A DNA stretch of 64,000 bases. It comes from Citrobacter youngae ATCC 29220 (GTDB lineage Bacteria > Pseudomonadota > Gammaproteobacteria > Enterobacterales > Enterobacteriaceae). The position numbers and the translations under genes are program-made. The notes beneath the pieces were generated by a model. It saw only the letters and a program-made list of their open reading frames with translations. It was not told the DNA's origin and ran no database searches. Positions 49,171-57,012 of this stretch are shown one piece after another; the first letter of the stretch is position 1, and each line of letters starts with the position of its first letter. Location: the NCBI RefSeq assembly GCF_000155975.1, contig NZ_GG730299.1, positions 305 through 64,304 on the forward strand, written 5' to 3'.

Positions 49171-52100
49171 CATAGGCGGAAAATTGTTGATGTCCGGCCC
49201 AGACGCCGCTGGCGAGTCCTTGGTAGACAATGCGCAGGAATTGCGTATCGACGTGGCATTCATCCTGATGAGTTTGCTGGGCCGCAACCTGATGCGTTTT
49301 ATTAACCACGACCGTCCAGTTATACCCATCCAGTGAACTCTGGATCACATAGCGATAAACGGCATTTTCATTGAACACGACTTTCGTTGTGGCGATGCGC
49401 TGCACTTCGCCGAAATCCACCTGCCAGTAATGGCCCGTTTCGGCATCTCCGGCTACCCACGAGGTGGATGGATTACCATCGTTTCCGCGTAGTGGGCCAT
49501 AATTTAATGATTTCATACTGTCAGTTTGTGCAGGTTTCCCCAGCGCCAGGTCGACGGCGGCGCTGGTATCTACGCCACCAGCGGTAAATAGCGCGCGGAG
49601 TTCATCTATCTGCAGACTGTCTTCGGGCATGAAATCTGCGGACGCCAGATAGCGATAAAGCGCATTTTTCAACTGCTTGCCGCTGTCGCAAGGCAAATCC
49701 GCATCGATGTTCAGCGTACAGACCATTATTCGTCCTTTGCCTGCCCGGCATTCAAACAGGTTGGTACTTTTCTGGTTATGGAAGAAATTCGGCGTCAATA
49801 AGGTCAGCGGCGAGCAGTCAGCGAGGGCGTCAATGTTCATCGCGAAGCTATTTTCCAGCAGCGCCTTCCACTCCAGGCTGGCATAGTTTTCGCAGGGGAA
49901 GTAGTGGCTGAATAGCGGGTGCTGGTTGTTAATCACCATCCCACAGGGATCTTTGCTGGCAAAATGGACGGGGCTCCAGAATACCGGGAACCAACTGCTG
50001 GCGGCGAGCCGCTTAAGCTGACCGGGCGACGGTAGCAGTAGAATGTCTTCGCCATGGTGCAAACGTTCCTCAAGGTCGGGTGACCATTCACGACATAGCG
50101 TGATGTCTGTGGGAAGTGAGGTGACTTTCGTCTTTGCATAAACCCAGATGTCCCACTGGTTGCGGTACGGGGTATGCAGGAGTTCGGCGGTAACCTGTAG
50201 CTTTTTACGTCCGTTCAGCGTGAGGAACGGCGTGGCGTGAATCGTGATGGGCTGTGCGAGCAGGCCAATCGGGACTTCGGCAAGCTCATATTCTTGCGTC
50301 AACAGGGGCTGCTTATGTTCATCGATAATCTGGATTTGCAATGTGACCCGGCGCAGCGGCGCGGCGCCGTAGTGCGCGATTTGCACCTCGGCAATGAACT
50401 CATCCTCGCGGGCGTAGAACCGCGTTGGCATCATCACCAGCGGCACCGTCGGACAGCAAAAATGGCGGAAATCCGCAGGGTCGATAATATTTTTACTGGC
50501 ATAGAAGGCATCCAGAATCCCTACGGTTGCCGTACTTTGTCCCGGGAAATCATGCAGACTCAGCAACTGGATCCCGCCCATCCCCGGCGTGCGCAGCGCG
50601 GCTTCAATTTCCATTTTATATAGCAGCAGCGCCAGCTTGCCCGAGCTATGAATAAAATCATTCAGATACGGCAGCAGATGCTTTTGTGCCAGATCGTCTC
50701 GGATGCGCTGAAGATTTACCGGCACCAGGCTTCCCGTATAACGGGGAATTTCCGCCACGTTCGGGTAAACAACATACTGCCCCACCTCATGCGAAATCAC
50801 CGGCACGCTTTGCGCCTGGATGCCCGCTGTAAAGTTTAGCGTGGTGGTTTCGACGAGCGCGTCGAGAAAATACTGGCCGCGCACGCCTATGCCCGCAGAC
50901 GACTGGGCGATAAATAGATCGTCCTCGTCGGCGGCAGGGCGATCCCAGTTACTGGTCAGCGTATAGAGAATCTGCGGCTGAAGGGCTTTTAATCGCTGCA
51001 CAATGCCGCGCAGCAGCTGAAAATCGCCGTTGAGCTCATTGCCGTTGCTGAAAAAACAAAATGAGGGATGAATGGACCACGTTCTGATAATGCGCTCAGC
51101 CTCCTGCGGTAGCCAACGGTAGTGGTCAGGGTATTTGCCGACCGGGAAATCCATCCAGGTATCCATCCATACCGGGCCTTCAACCTGAAGATATAATCCT
51201 TCGCGGTCTGCGCAGATAAAGGCCGCCTCCGGCGGGCACCAGGAGTGAAAGCGGACATGGTTTATCCCATGCTGCTTGAGCTGCTGAAAAATAGGCGACC
51301 ATTCGGCTTCCGTGGTCGGCGGGTATCCGGTGAGGGGGTAGACGCAGCAATCGATATTACCGCGCAGGAAACGCTGTACCCCGTTGATTTTTAACCGGCC
51401 GTCGCTCACATCAAGCTGGCGGAAGCCGGTTGTTTTTTGGCTTATGGCACAGGGGGCGGAAATATCTTCACGATGGCGGATCTCCAGCGTGAGCTGATAA
51501 CACTGTGGGGTAAATTCATCCCACAAAACAATCTTGTCGGAGAGCGTAAATTCAACGGTGATAGCGGGGCTATCCGGTGGGGTGAACAGCGATTGCGCCT
51601 CACGCTGGACGCAGCGACCGTCCAGTTCACAGAGGGTCAGCGCGATCTCAAGATCCTGCCAGCCAGCGATGGCGGGTGTCTTCATGACGTTCAGCGTTGC
51701 CAGTCGATGTTGACGGTCCATACTGATAAGCAGATCGTTCAACGCATAGCGATCGACTCTCTGTAGTTCGATGCGGCCCACGATGCCGTTCCAGATAGTT
51801 TGCGTCTGTTCAGTGCGGGTGCTGGACCAATCGCCAATATTATTGCTATCGCGATTGTCGATTCTAAGAGTGATTTGGTGGCGAAGACCGTCGCTGACGT
51901 GGCGAGTGATATCAAACTGATGCGGGGTTGAGAGGCTATCCTGATGGCCGATGCAGATATCATCGACCCAGAGCTGCGTCTCTCCCATGACCCGTTCGAG
52001 AAACAATAGGGTTTGTTGGTCATTGATGGGGAGCTGAATATCGGTTTGATACCAGGCGACTCCGAGCCAGGTATACTCCGTGCGCAGGCGCTGTACGGCT

Positions 52101-52291
52101 TCTTTCGTTAATCCTGGCTGCAGTATGCAGCGCTCGCCAAGCCGGTGTTCGGCGCAGGTGCCGGGAAGGTGAAAGCCGCTGGCGGCGAGGCGACGGTTAA
52201 ACCATTTCTCTGTTGTCCCGCTGTCCTGCGGATCGATGGCGACACGCCACTCGCCTTGCAAATTTATAGTCTGTCGATTCTGTTGCAGCAT
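49145..52291 (-). CDS. GH2-family glycoside hydrolase with C-terminal discoidin-type domain
   Basis: Probable beta-galactosidase-like enzyme of 1048 residues. The N-terminal sugar-binding domain (residues 5-170; INLQGEWRVAID, TQTIWNGIVGRIEL) and immunoglobulin-like domain precede a TIM barrel with GH2 catalytic signatures. The acid/base is Glu419 in FSNGNELNGD; the likely nucleophile is Glu502 in VISHEVGQY. The last ~130 residues are F5/8 type C-like (LRGNDGNPSTSWVAGD...YWQVDFGEV...YVIQSSLDGYNW). No signal peptide is seen, so it is probably cytoplasmic. AAGGAG precedes the ATG. It is last in the six-gene minus-strand cluster. Beta-glucuronidase or another GH2 specificity is possible. Confidence 0.8.
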   Translation of the reverse strand: MLQQNRQTINLQGEWRVAIDPQDSGTTEKWFNRRLAASGFHLPGTCAEHRLGERCILQPGLTKEAVQRLRTEYTWLGVAWYQTDIQLPINDQQTLLFLERVMGETQLWVDDICIGHQDSLSTPHQFDITRHVSDGLRHQITLRIDNRDSNNIGDWSSTRTEQTQTIWNGIVGRIELQRVDRYALNDLLISMDRQHRLATLNVMKTPAIAGWQDLEIALTLCELDGRCVQREAQSLFTPPDSPAITVEFTLSDKIVLWDEFTPQCYQLTLEIRHREDISAPCAISQKTTGFRQLDVSDGRLKINGVQRFLRGNIDCCVYPLTGYPPTTEAEWSPIFQQLKQHGINHVRFHSWCPPEAAFICADREGLYLQVEGPVWMDTWMDFPVGKYPDHYRWLPQEAERIIRTWSIHPSFCFFSNGNELNGDFQLLRGIVQRLKALQPQILYTLTSNWDRPAADEDDLFIAQSSAGIGVRGQYFLDALVETTTLNFTAGIQAQSVPVISHEVGQYVVYPNVAEIPRYTGSLVPVNLQRIRDDLAQKHLLPYLNDFIHSSGKLALLLYKMEIEAALRTPGMGGIQLLSLHDFPGQSTATVGILDAFYASKNIIDPADFRHFCCPTVPLVMMPTRFYAREDEFIAEVQIAHYGAAPLRRVTLQIQIIDEHKQPLLTQEYELAEVPIGLLAQPITIHATPFLTLNGRKKLQVTAELLHTPYRNQWDIWVYAKTKVTSLPTDITLCREWSPDLEERLHHGEDILLLPSPGQLKRLAASSWFPVFWSPVHFASKDPCGMVINNQHPLFSHYFPCENYASLEWKALLENSFAMNIDALADCSPLTLLTPNFFHNQKSTNLFECRAGKGRIMVCTLNIDADLPCDSGKQLKNALYRYLASADFMPEDSLQIDELRALFTAGGVDTSAAVDLALGKPAQTDSMKSLNYGPLRGNDGNPSTSWVAGDAETGHYWQVDFGEVQRIATTKVVFNENAVYRYVIQSSLDGYNWTVVVNKTHQVAAQQTHQDECHVDTQFLRIVYQGLASGVWAGHQQFSAYANQQPVPA

Positions 52292-52330
52292 GAGTTCTCC
52301 TTCGCGGGGGTGGAACGCATCTGATAATGA

Positions 52331-52350
52331 GAGCGGTATCGCTACCGCTC
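52331..52350 (-). other. intercistronic stem-loop between lipoprotein and GH2 genes
   Basis: GAGCGGTA-tcgc-TACCGCTC is a perfect 8-base stem with a 4-base loop, placed 14 bases after the lipoprotein stop and 40 bases before the GH2 start. There is no T run on the minus strand, so it is more likely an mRNA-stabilising or partial-attenuation structure than a full terminator. Confidence 0.6.
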
Positions 52351-52363
52351 TGGGGTGAAATGC

Positions 52364-52558
52364 TTAACGGGAATCTTTCAGGATCTGGTCACATTTTTCA
52401 TTGTAAGCCTGACCATTGCCCGTCATTGCCGCCTGAATGCACTCCTGATAATCCATTGGTGAAATGGTTTCGCTGCTGCTGTGCGTCTGTTGTACAGGCG
52501 TCGTGCTGCCGCAGCCAGCCAGCAGGAGGGGGAGGAGAAGCGATAGGTATTTTTTCAT
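52364..52558 (-). CDS. small ChiQ/YbfN-like lipoprotein
   Basis: Lipoprotein precursor of 64 residues: a hydrophobic signal (KKYLSLLLPLLLAGC) with lipobox LAGC (Cys16), a Ser/Thr-rich linker, then a short globular part with MDYQECIQAAMTGNGQAYNE and KCDQILK. This Cys-x-x-A...GN...C-x-x-I pattern resembles ChiQ (YbfN), which is encoded after the chitoporin gene chiP. A ChiP-type porin lies two genes upstream here. The family call is from memory of the pattern. AGGG precedes the ATG, and only 14 bases separate it from the gene before. Confidence 0.72.
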   Translation of the reverse strand: MKKYLSLLLPLLLAGCGSTTPVQQTHSSSETISPMDYQECIQAAMTGNGQAYNEKCDQILKDSR

Positions 52559-52572
52559 AAGTATCCCTGTCG

Positions 52573-55491
52573 TTATCGTTCGTTACTGTAAAGGGTGAAT
52601 AACAGCGTTTGCGAAGGAGCGTCCTGCCAGCTTTTGCCGCCATCGGATGAGCGGCGCAGCTTGCCACCGGCATAGTGTGCGCTGTCGCTGCTCAATGTGC
52701 CGTAGCTGTTTGTGCCAGCCGCGTCGCTGACGGTGGAATCCTGTGAGCTGAGTAACAGACCATAGCGTTTATGCTTATCCAGACCCTTTAAACGCGGCCA
52801 TAGCGAGTAAATGGCCGGTTTGGCCGGTAGATTGAACGGCGGTAGTGCGGCGCTGAACAGCGTTTTCTCCGGGATATCGTGGGCATTAAGCTGCACAATC
52901 TGCACCCGGAAGTTATCGCCCGGCACTGCGTTGACGTAGTTCTCGAATAGCCAGAAATCGATCTTCGGCAGAGAGCTGTGGCTGAGGGTGAAGGTTTGCA
53001 GCAGCTGATTCGCCCCCTGAAGATCGAAGCGCTTTTCCCCGCTCTGTGGACCATCGCTGACGATACGCATGGCGGGAACGGCGCTTGCTGCGTGGTAGGC
53101 ATTGATCTGCGGTGGCTGAACGTTGCCTTTGCTGTCGAGATAGCTCAGGCGAATCTGGCGGGCGTTTACCTCCGGGAAGGCAACGCTTCGGCGATCGCCG
53201 ACCAGATAGCCTCGTGTCAGCGGATGCCATTGCGCACCGTCACCCCATGACAGCGTGTAGTTGCGCATGGCGAACGGCGCAGGTTCCTGAATCGTAACCT
53301 GGTTCAGGCGGGTAGGGCGCGGGAAGGTTAACGTAAAGCTGTTATCTGCTCTATGTAGCTGCAATCCGGCGGCCAGATCGTGCGGTGGCTGCACCGGGCT
53401 TTGCGGCGTATGAGTAAAGTGCAAAATAGCCGTTTCACCCGCGGCGAGCCGGTAGTGAATCTCTGCCGTTGTCTGCTGCCAGCGTATGCCGTCGAACAGG
53501 CTGTTGACCTGCCACGGCGCGCTGCCCGTCAGGCCCAGCTCGGCGGCGGAGAGCTGCCAGGATTTTTCAGTATCGCTCCAGTTGGTCAACGAGACATAGA
53601 CGCTGTTATCCGGGGCACGCTGTACCAGTACCTCCGGGCTATGTTCGCCCTGATGATAGACGTTGTTCAGACGCAGCGGGCGCGCGGCGACGCCGGTGGT
53701 GGCAAGCGCCAGCAGCGCTTTGTTCTCCAGCCACGCACTGCGGTCCTCGTCGACAAACGGTAGATTATCGCCCACCAGCCAGTGTCCGCCGTCCATCGCG
53801 ACGGCGGTCGCCAGCCGTAGCGCGGCGCGCTGACCGGAGCGGTTGTCGCCTTGTAATAGCTGTTCCGGTACGAACATGTCGGCATCGTTGTAGCGGTACA
53901 ACGTGCCGTTGCTCCACCAGGAGAGCGCGCTGTTAAATGCCTGGCGCTCAATTCCGCTATAGTCGGCGACGCCCAGAGAGGTATCGCAGGCAGCGCGACG
54001 ACCCTGCGTAAAGGCGGCAGGCAGCAGCGGCGAGATGGAGGCATCAAGGAACACCGGATGCTGCGCCTTCAGCGCCTCGTCGCGCATAATCTGCATACCG
54101 AGGCGATAGTTCTGAATGCCGTTCACTGATGGGTCATAGTGCTGGCCTTCATACAACCCCATATCGAGAAAATCGAGCTTGATGTAGTCAAAGCCCCAGT
54201 CGATATAGTTTTTGATATTGCGTCGCACGATGTACTGCGCCGCCGGGTGCGACATATCCAGCGCGTAGCTGCCGAGATAGGTCTTAATCAACTTGCCGTT
54301 TTTGTCTTTCAGGCAGGCGTCCCGGTGGGTGTAGCCGGTATTGTCCACCGGCAGATCCAGCCAGTTTTCATAGATGGCGAAAGGGGTCAGATAGCCGCCC
54401 GCCTTAAGCCCTTTTTTATGTACGTAGCTGGTGAAGGCGGTCATTCCTTGCGGATAGCCGTCGGGCTGAAAGCCGCCGTCCATGTTGACGTACTCGTAGC
54501 CCAGCGGTTTAAGCTGCCGGGCGATATAGTCGGTCATGGCATACATATCGCGGGCTTTGCCGTAACTGTCGTGCGAGTAAAATGCGTTAAAGCCGACCGG
54601 CACCTTGCCCTGCCAGCGCATACCCGGCTCGCCCTGGTTATAGACCGCACCATAGGTTTCCAGCCCGTCGCGATAGTCGCTAAAGTAGCCGAGGAAAAAG
54701 AGGTCCGAGGCTACCTGCGTGCCGCGCTGCTCGCCGCCCCAGTTGTACAGCGCGAACTGACTAAGCGGTGCATTAGGCTGTTTCGCCTCGCCCAACTGCT
54801 GGCTGCTTTTCCATTTTTGCACCGTAGCCGCACCGGCCACCAGGCCGTGGCGGTTCTGGTTATCAAACAGCGCCGTCACCCAATGGCTGATGCCGTTGAA
54901 CTTCACCATCGGTTCCTGTGGGTCAGCGAAGCGGTCGGTGCCATTCTGACTCAGGCCAAAGCGGTTGACGGGGGCAACGCCGAAATCAAAATTATTGGTG
55001 TAGGGCGTAGTGTAGATGCGCTTGTCGCTCCCGACGCCGATATCGGCAAAAGCGGCGGCAATGGGCGTCAGGCGGCTTACGGTTTGTGTTGTTGGCGCGG
55101 AAACCATCATGTCGCTCAGCAGCCACGGTTTGTCATCAAAAAACCAGAAGTCGGTGGTGAGCGTGCGGCCGTCGGCAAAGCGGGCGGTCAGCGCCAGCTT
55201 GTTGCCCTGACCCCAGCGTTTATCGTTAATGGTTTGCCATTCGGACGAACGCTGGCTGGCTTGCTGGCTGTTTAGCGTCAACGCTTGCAACTGCGCTTCG
55301 CTGTGAAAACCAGCGATCAGCGGGGTATCACGCCACAGTATGTCGCCTTCTCCGCTGTTGAGGTGATAGCGTAGCGTGTAGTCGCCGTGGCGGACGGTTA
55401 CCTCATTTCCTTGCTGGCTGAACTGCGCCGCGTGAGCGCAAGGGAGCAGAGCGGCAAACAGCAGCCCGACCCATTTCAGTGATAGTGTCAT
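52573..55491 (-). CDS. exported clan GH-D glycoside hydrolase, alpha-galactosidase-like
   Basis: 972 residues with a signal peptide (WVGLLFAALLPCAHA, cleavage after Ala21), so periplasmic or beyond. A beta-rich N-terminal region (about 22-290) is followed by a TIM barrel with GH27/GH36-like strand ends: GYEYVNMDGGF, KGLKAGGYLTPF, FDYIKLDFLD. Asp440 is the probable nucleophile. Asp503 in AACDTSLGVADYSG is a candidate acid/base. The C-terminal part (from about 700) contains a discoidin-like region (RLNQVTIQEPAPFAMRNYTL). Exact GH family is unresolved. It lies between the porin and lipoprotein genes with gaps of 23 and 14 bases. Confidence 0.78.
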   Translation of the reverse strand: MTLSLKWVGLLFAALLPCAHAAQFSQQGNEVTVRHGDYTLRYHLNSGEGDILWRDTPLIAGFHSEAQLQALTLNSQQASQRSSEWQTINDKRWGQGNKLALTARFADGRTLTTDFWFFDDKPWLLSDMMVSAPTTQTVSRLTPIAAAFADIGVGSDKRIYTTPYTNNFDFGVAPVNRFGLSQNGTDRFADPQEPMVKFNGISHWVTALFDNQNRHGLVAGAATVQKWKSSQQLGEAKQPNAPLSQFALYNWGGEQRGTQVASDLFFLGYFSDYRDGLETYGAVYNQGEPGMRWQGKVPVGFNAFYSHDSYGKARDMYAMTDYIARQLKPLGYEYVNMDGGFQPDGYPQGMTAFTSYVHKKGLKAGGYLTPFAIYENWLDLPVDNTGYTHRDACLKDKNGKLIKTYLGSYALDMSHPAAQYIVRRNIKNYIDWGFDYIKLDFLDMGLYEGQHYDPSVNGIQNYRLGMQIMRDEALKAQHPVFLDASISPLLPAAFTQGRRAACDTSLGVADYSGIERQAFNSALSWWSNGTLYRYNDADMFVPEQLLQGDNRSGQRAALRLATAVAMDGGHWLVGDNLPFVDEDRSAWLENKALLALATTGVAARPLRLNNVYHQGEHSPEVLVQRAPDNSVYVSLTNWSDTEKSWQLSAAELGLTGSAPWQVNSLFDGIRWQQTTAEIHYRLAAGETAILHFTHTPQSPVQPPHDLAAGLQLHRADNSFTLTFPRPTRLNQVTIQEPAPFAMRNYTLSWGDGAQWHPLTRGYLVGDRRSVAFPEVNARQIRLSYLDSKGNVQPPQINAYHAASAVPAMRIVSDGPQSGEKRFDLQGANQLLQTFTLSHSSLPKIDFWLFENYVNAVPGDNFRVQIVQLNAHDIPEKTLFSAALPPFNLPAKPAIYSLWPRLKGLDKHKRYGLLLSSQDSTVSDAAGTNSYGTLSSDSAHYAGGKLRRSSDGGKSWQDAPSQTLLFTLYSNER

Positions 55492-55514
55492 CGTATTCTC
55501 GCTCCTGGCTAAAA

Positions 55515-56933
55515 TCAGAAGATGGTGAACGGCGCAATTACGTTGAATTTGATATCAATTTCGTCCTGGAACATGTTGTTGTAACCGTTGCTGTAGTTCG
55601 GATTACTGCCGTGGTTGTCGTAGGCGATGTAGTGCAGGTTAAACAGCGTGCCTTTCAGGCGACCGCTCTGTACGGTGTGTGCGATGTTAAGCGTCCACGC
55701 CGATTCGTCGATGCGCTGGCTCTGGTCTACGAGCGTGCCGTTAACGGTACAGGTGGTGCAGGGTTTGGCGTTCCAGCCGTAGGCGTAGCCGACGCCGACC
55801 GCCCAGCCGGGCAGATCGTAGTTTTTCAGATCGTAGGTGACAGCGGCAAAGGCTGAGGTTTCGCCGTTAGCGTCAAAGTCGGAAGCTGCATCCCACCAGA
55901 TATCCAGACGACCGTTGGAGCTGGCATAGGCCGGAGTAATACGCTGCAGAAAGAACCCCTGATTGCCTTCGGCTTTTACCGTTTGCGCCTCCAGACGAAA
56001 GTCGAGCGTATCGACGGTATAACCGAGGGTGACCCCCTGGAGCCACGCCAGGCCGGAGTATTCATCGTTGATCGAACCATAGGCGCCCAGCGAGCCGTCG
56101 CCAACCATATCCTTCGCGCCGTAGAACTGGTAGCTGGTGCGCAGCATATTGCCCGCGACCGGGAAGCTGTAAGAGACTTTCCCCATGTACTGATTCATAA
56201 AACCTTCCGCCTGCGCCCAGGAGGCTTCCAGCAACAGGTTATTTTTAAAGTCGTATTTCATCCCCAGCGCCTGAACGTAGTCGATTTTGGTTTTATTATC
56301 GGCGGCGCGGAATTCATACATTTCGGTATACCACGGGGCTTTATACTTATCCGACCATAAATAGGAGCTGGAGAGGGCGCCATATTTACCAAAATCCCAA
56401 TTGCCGCCGACTTCACTTCCCTGATAGGCGCCGGGAACAAAACCCCAATGCACGGCTAATAATGTTTGGCCGGATGGCTGAATATAACCAGAGCGCATCC
56501 AGTAATCGTTATATTTAAATTTCATCGCCGCTTTATAGAGGTTAAAACCGCCGTCATCACCTGCCCATTTTTCGCCCCAGCGTTGGTTAGCCGAGCTGAG
56601 GCTGATTTCGTTGGGGTGCGCGGCGTTGCCGGTCGCCAGGTTAGCAGCGGCAAAACCGGCGACATCGAATCCAACAAAGTCAGCGGCATAACCGGAGATA
56701 AAGTCGAGGTTGGCGTTAAAGGTGGCATGGTGGAGATCTTCAACATAATCGCCGTAGGTCGCGCTGCCCGGCGTCATATCACGCTTATTACGATAGCGCT
56801 GGGAATAATAGATCCCACCGGTTAAATGTGAGTCATCCCAAAACCCTGTCGCCTGTGCCGGAAAACTGAATAACGGAGCAGCCAGCGCTGCGCTAATAAG
56901 AGCGAATAGAGGTAAATTGTTGTTTTTTGACAT
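55515..56933 (-). CDS. ChiP/OprD-family outer-membrane porin
   Basis: Substrate-specific porin of 472 residues. The signal peptide ends FPAQA before TGFWDDSHLTGGIYYSQR; the body has alternating beta-strand pattern, and the C-terminus is IAPFTIF with the terminal Phe needed for outer-membrane assembly. Segments such as DFISGYAADFVGFDVAGF, GYIQPSGQTLLAVHWGF and FFLQRITPAYASSNGRLDIW closely resemble E. coli chitoporin ChiP (YbfM). An in-frame ATG at 56951 exists, but AAGGA before the ATG at 56933 favours the shorter form. It probably admits the oligosaccharide used by this locus. Confidence 0.9.
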   Translation of the reverse strand: MSKNNNLPLFALISAALAAPLFSFPAQATGFWDDSHLTGGIYYSQRYRNKRDMTPGSATYGDYVEDLHHATFNANLDFISGYAADFVGFDVAGFAAANLATGNAAHPNEISLSSANQRWGEKWAGDDGGFNLYKAAMKFKYNDYWMRSGYIQPSGQTLLAVHWGFVPGAYQGSEVGGNWDFGKYGALSSSYLWSDKYKAPWYTEMYEFRAADNKTKIDYVQALGMKYDFKNNLLLEASWAQAEGFMNQYMGKVSYSFPVAGNMLRTSYQFYGAKDMVGDGSLGAYGSINDEYSGLAWLQGVTLGYTVDTLDFRLEAQTVKAEGNQGFFLQRITPAYASSNGRLDIWWDAASDFDANGETSAFAAVTYDLKNYDLPGWAVGVGYAYGWNAKPCTTCTVNGTLVDQSQRIDESAWTLNIAHTVQSGRLKGTLFNLHYIAYDNHGSNPNYSNGYNNMFQDEIDIKFNVIAPFTIF

Positions 56934-56982
56934 GAGGAAATCCTTCTTCATGACGAAGAATAAAAGGGCTGTTTTATTTTAT

Positions 56983-57000
56983 GGGGGGCGTTAACCCCCC
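56983..57000 (-). other. GC-rich intercistronic hairpin before the porin gene
   Basis: GGGGGG-cgttaa-CCCCCC lies between the GH36 stop and the porin start. On the minus strand it is followed by ATAAAATAAAAC rather than a T run. It could protect mRNA ends or set a lower or separate level for the downstream genes. Confidence 0.6.
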
Positions 57001-57012
57001 TGAATTAAATGA

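Noticed and set aside
54139-55275. Open frame of about 378 codons antisense to the exported hydrolase gene
   Set aside because: It is a composition shadow with no domain, and it lies wholly within a gene with clear catalytic motifs.
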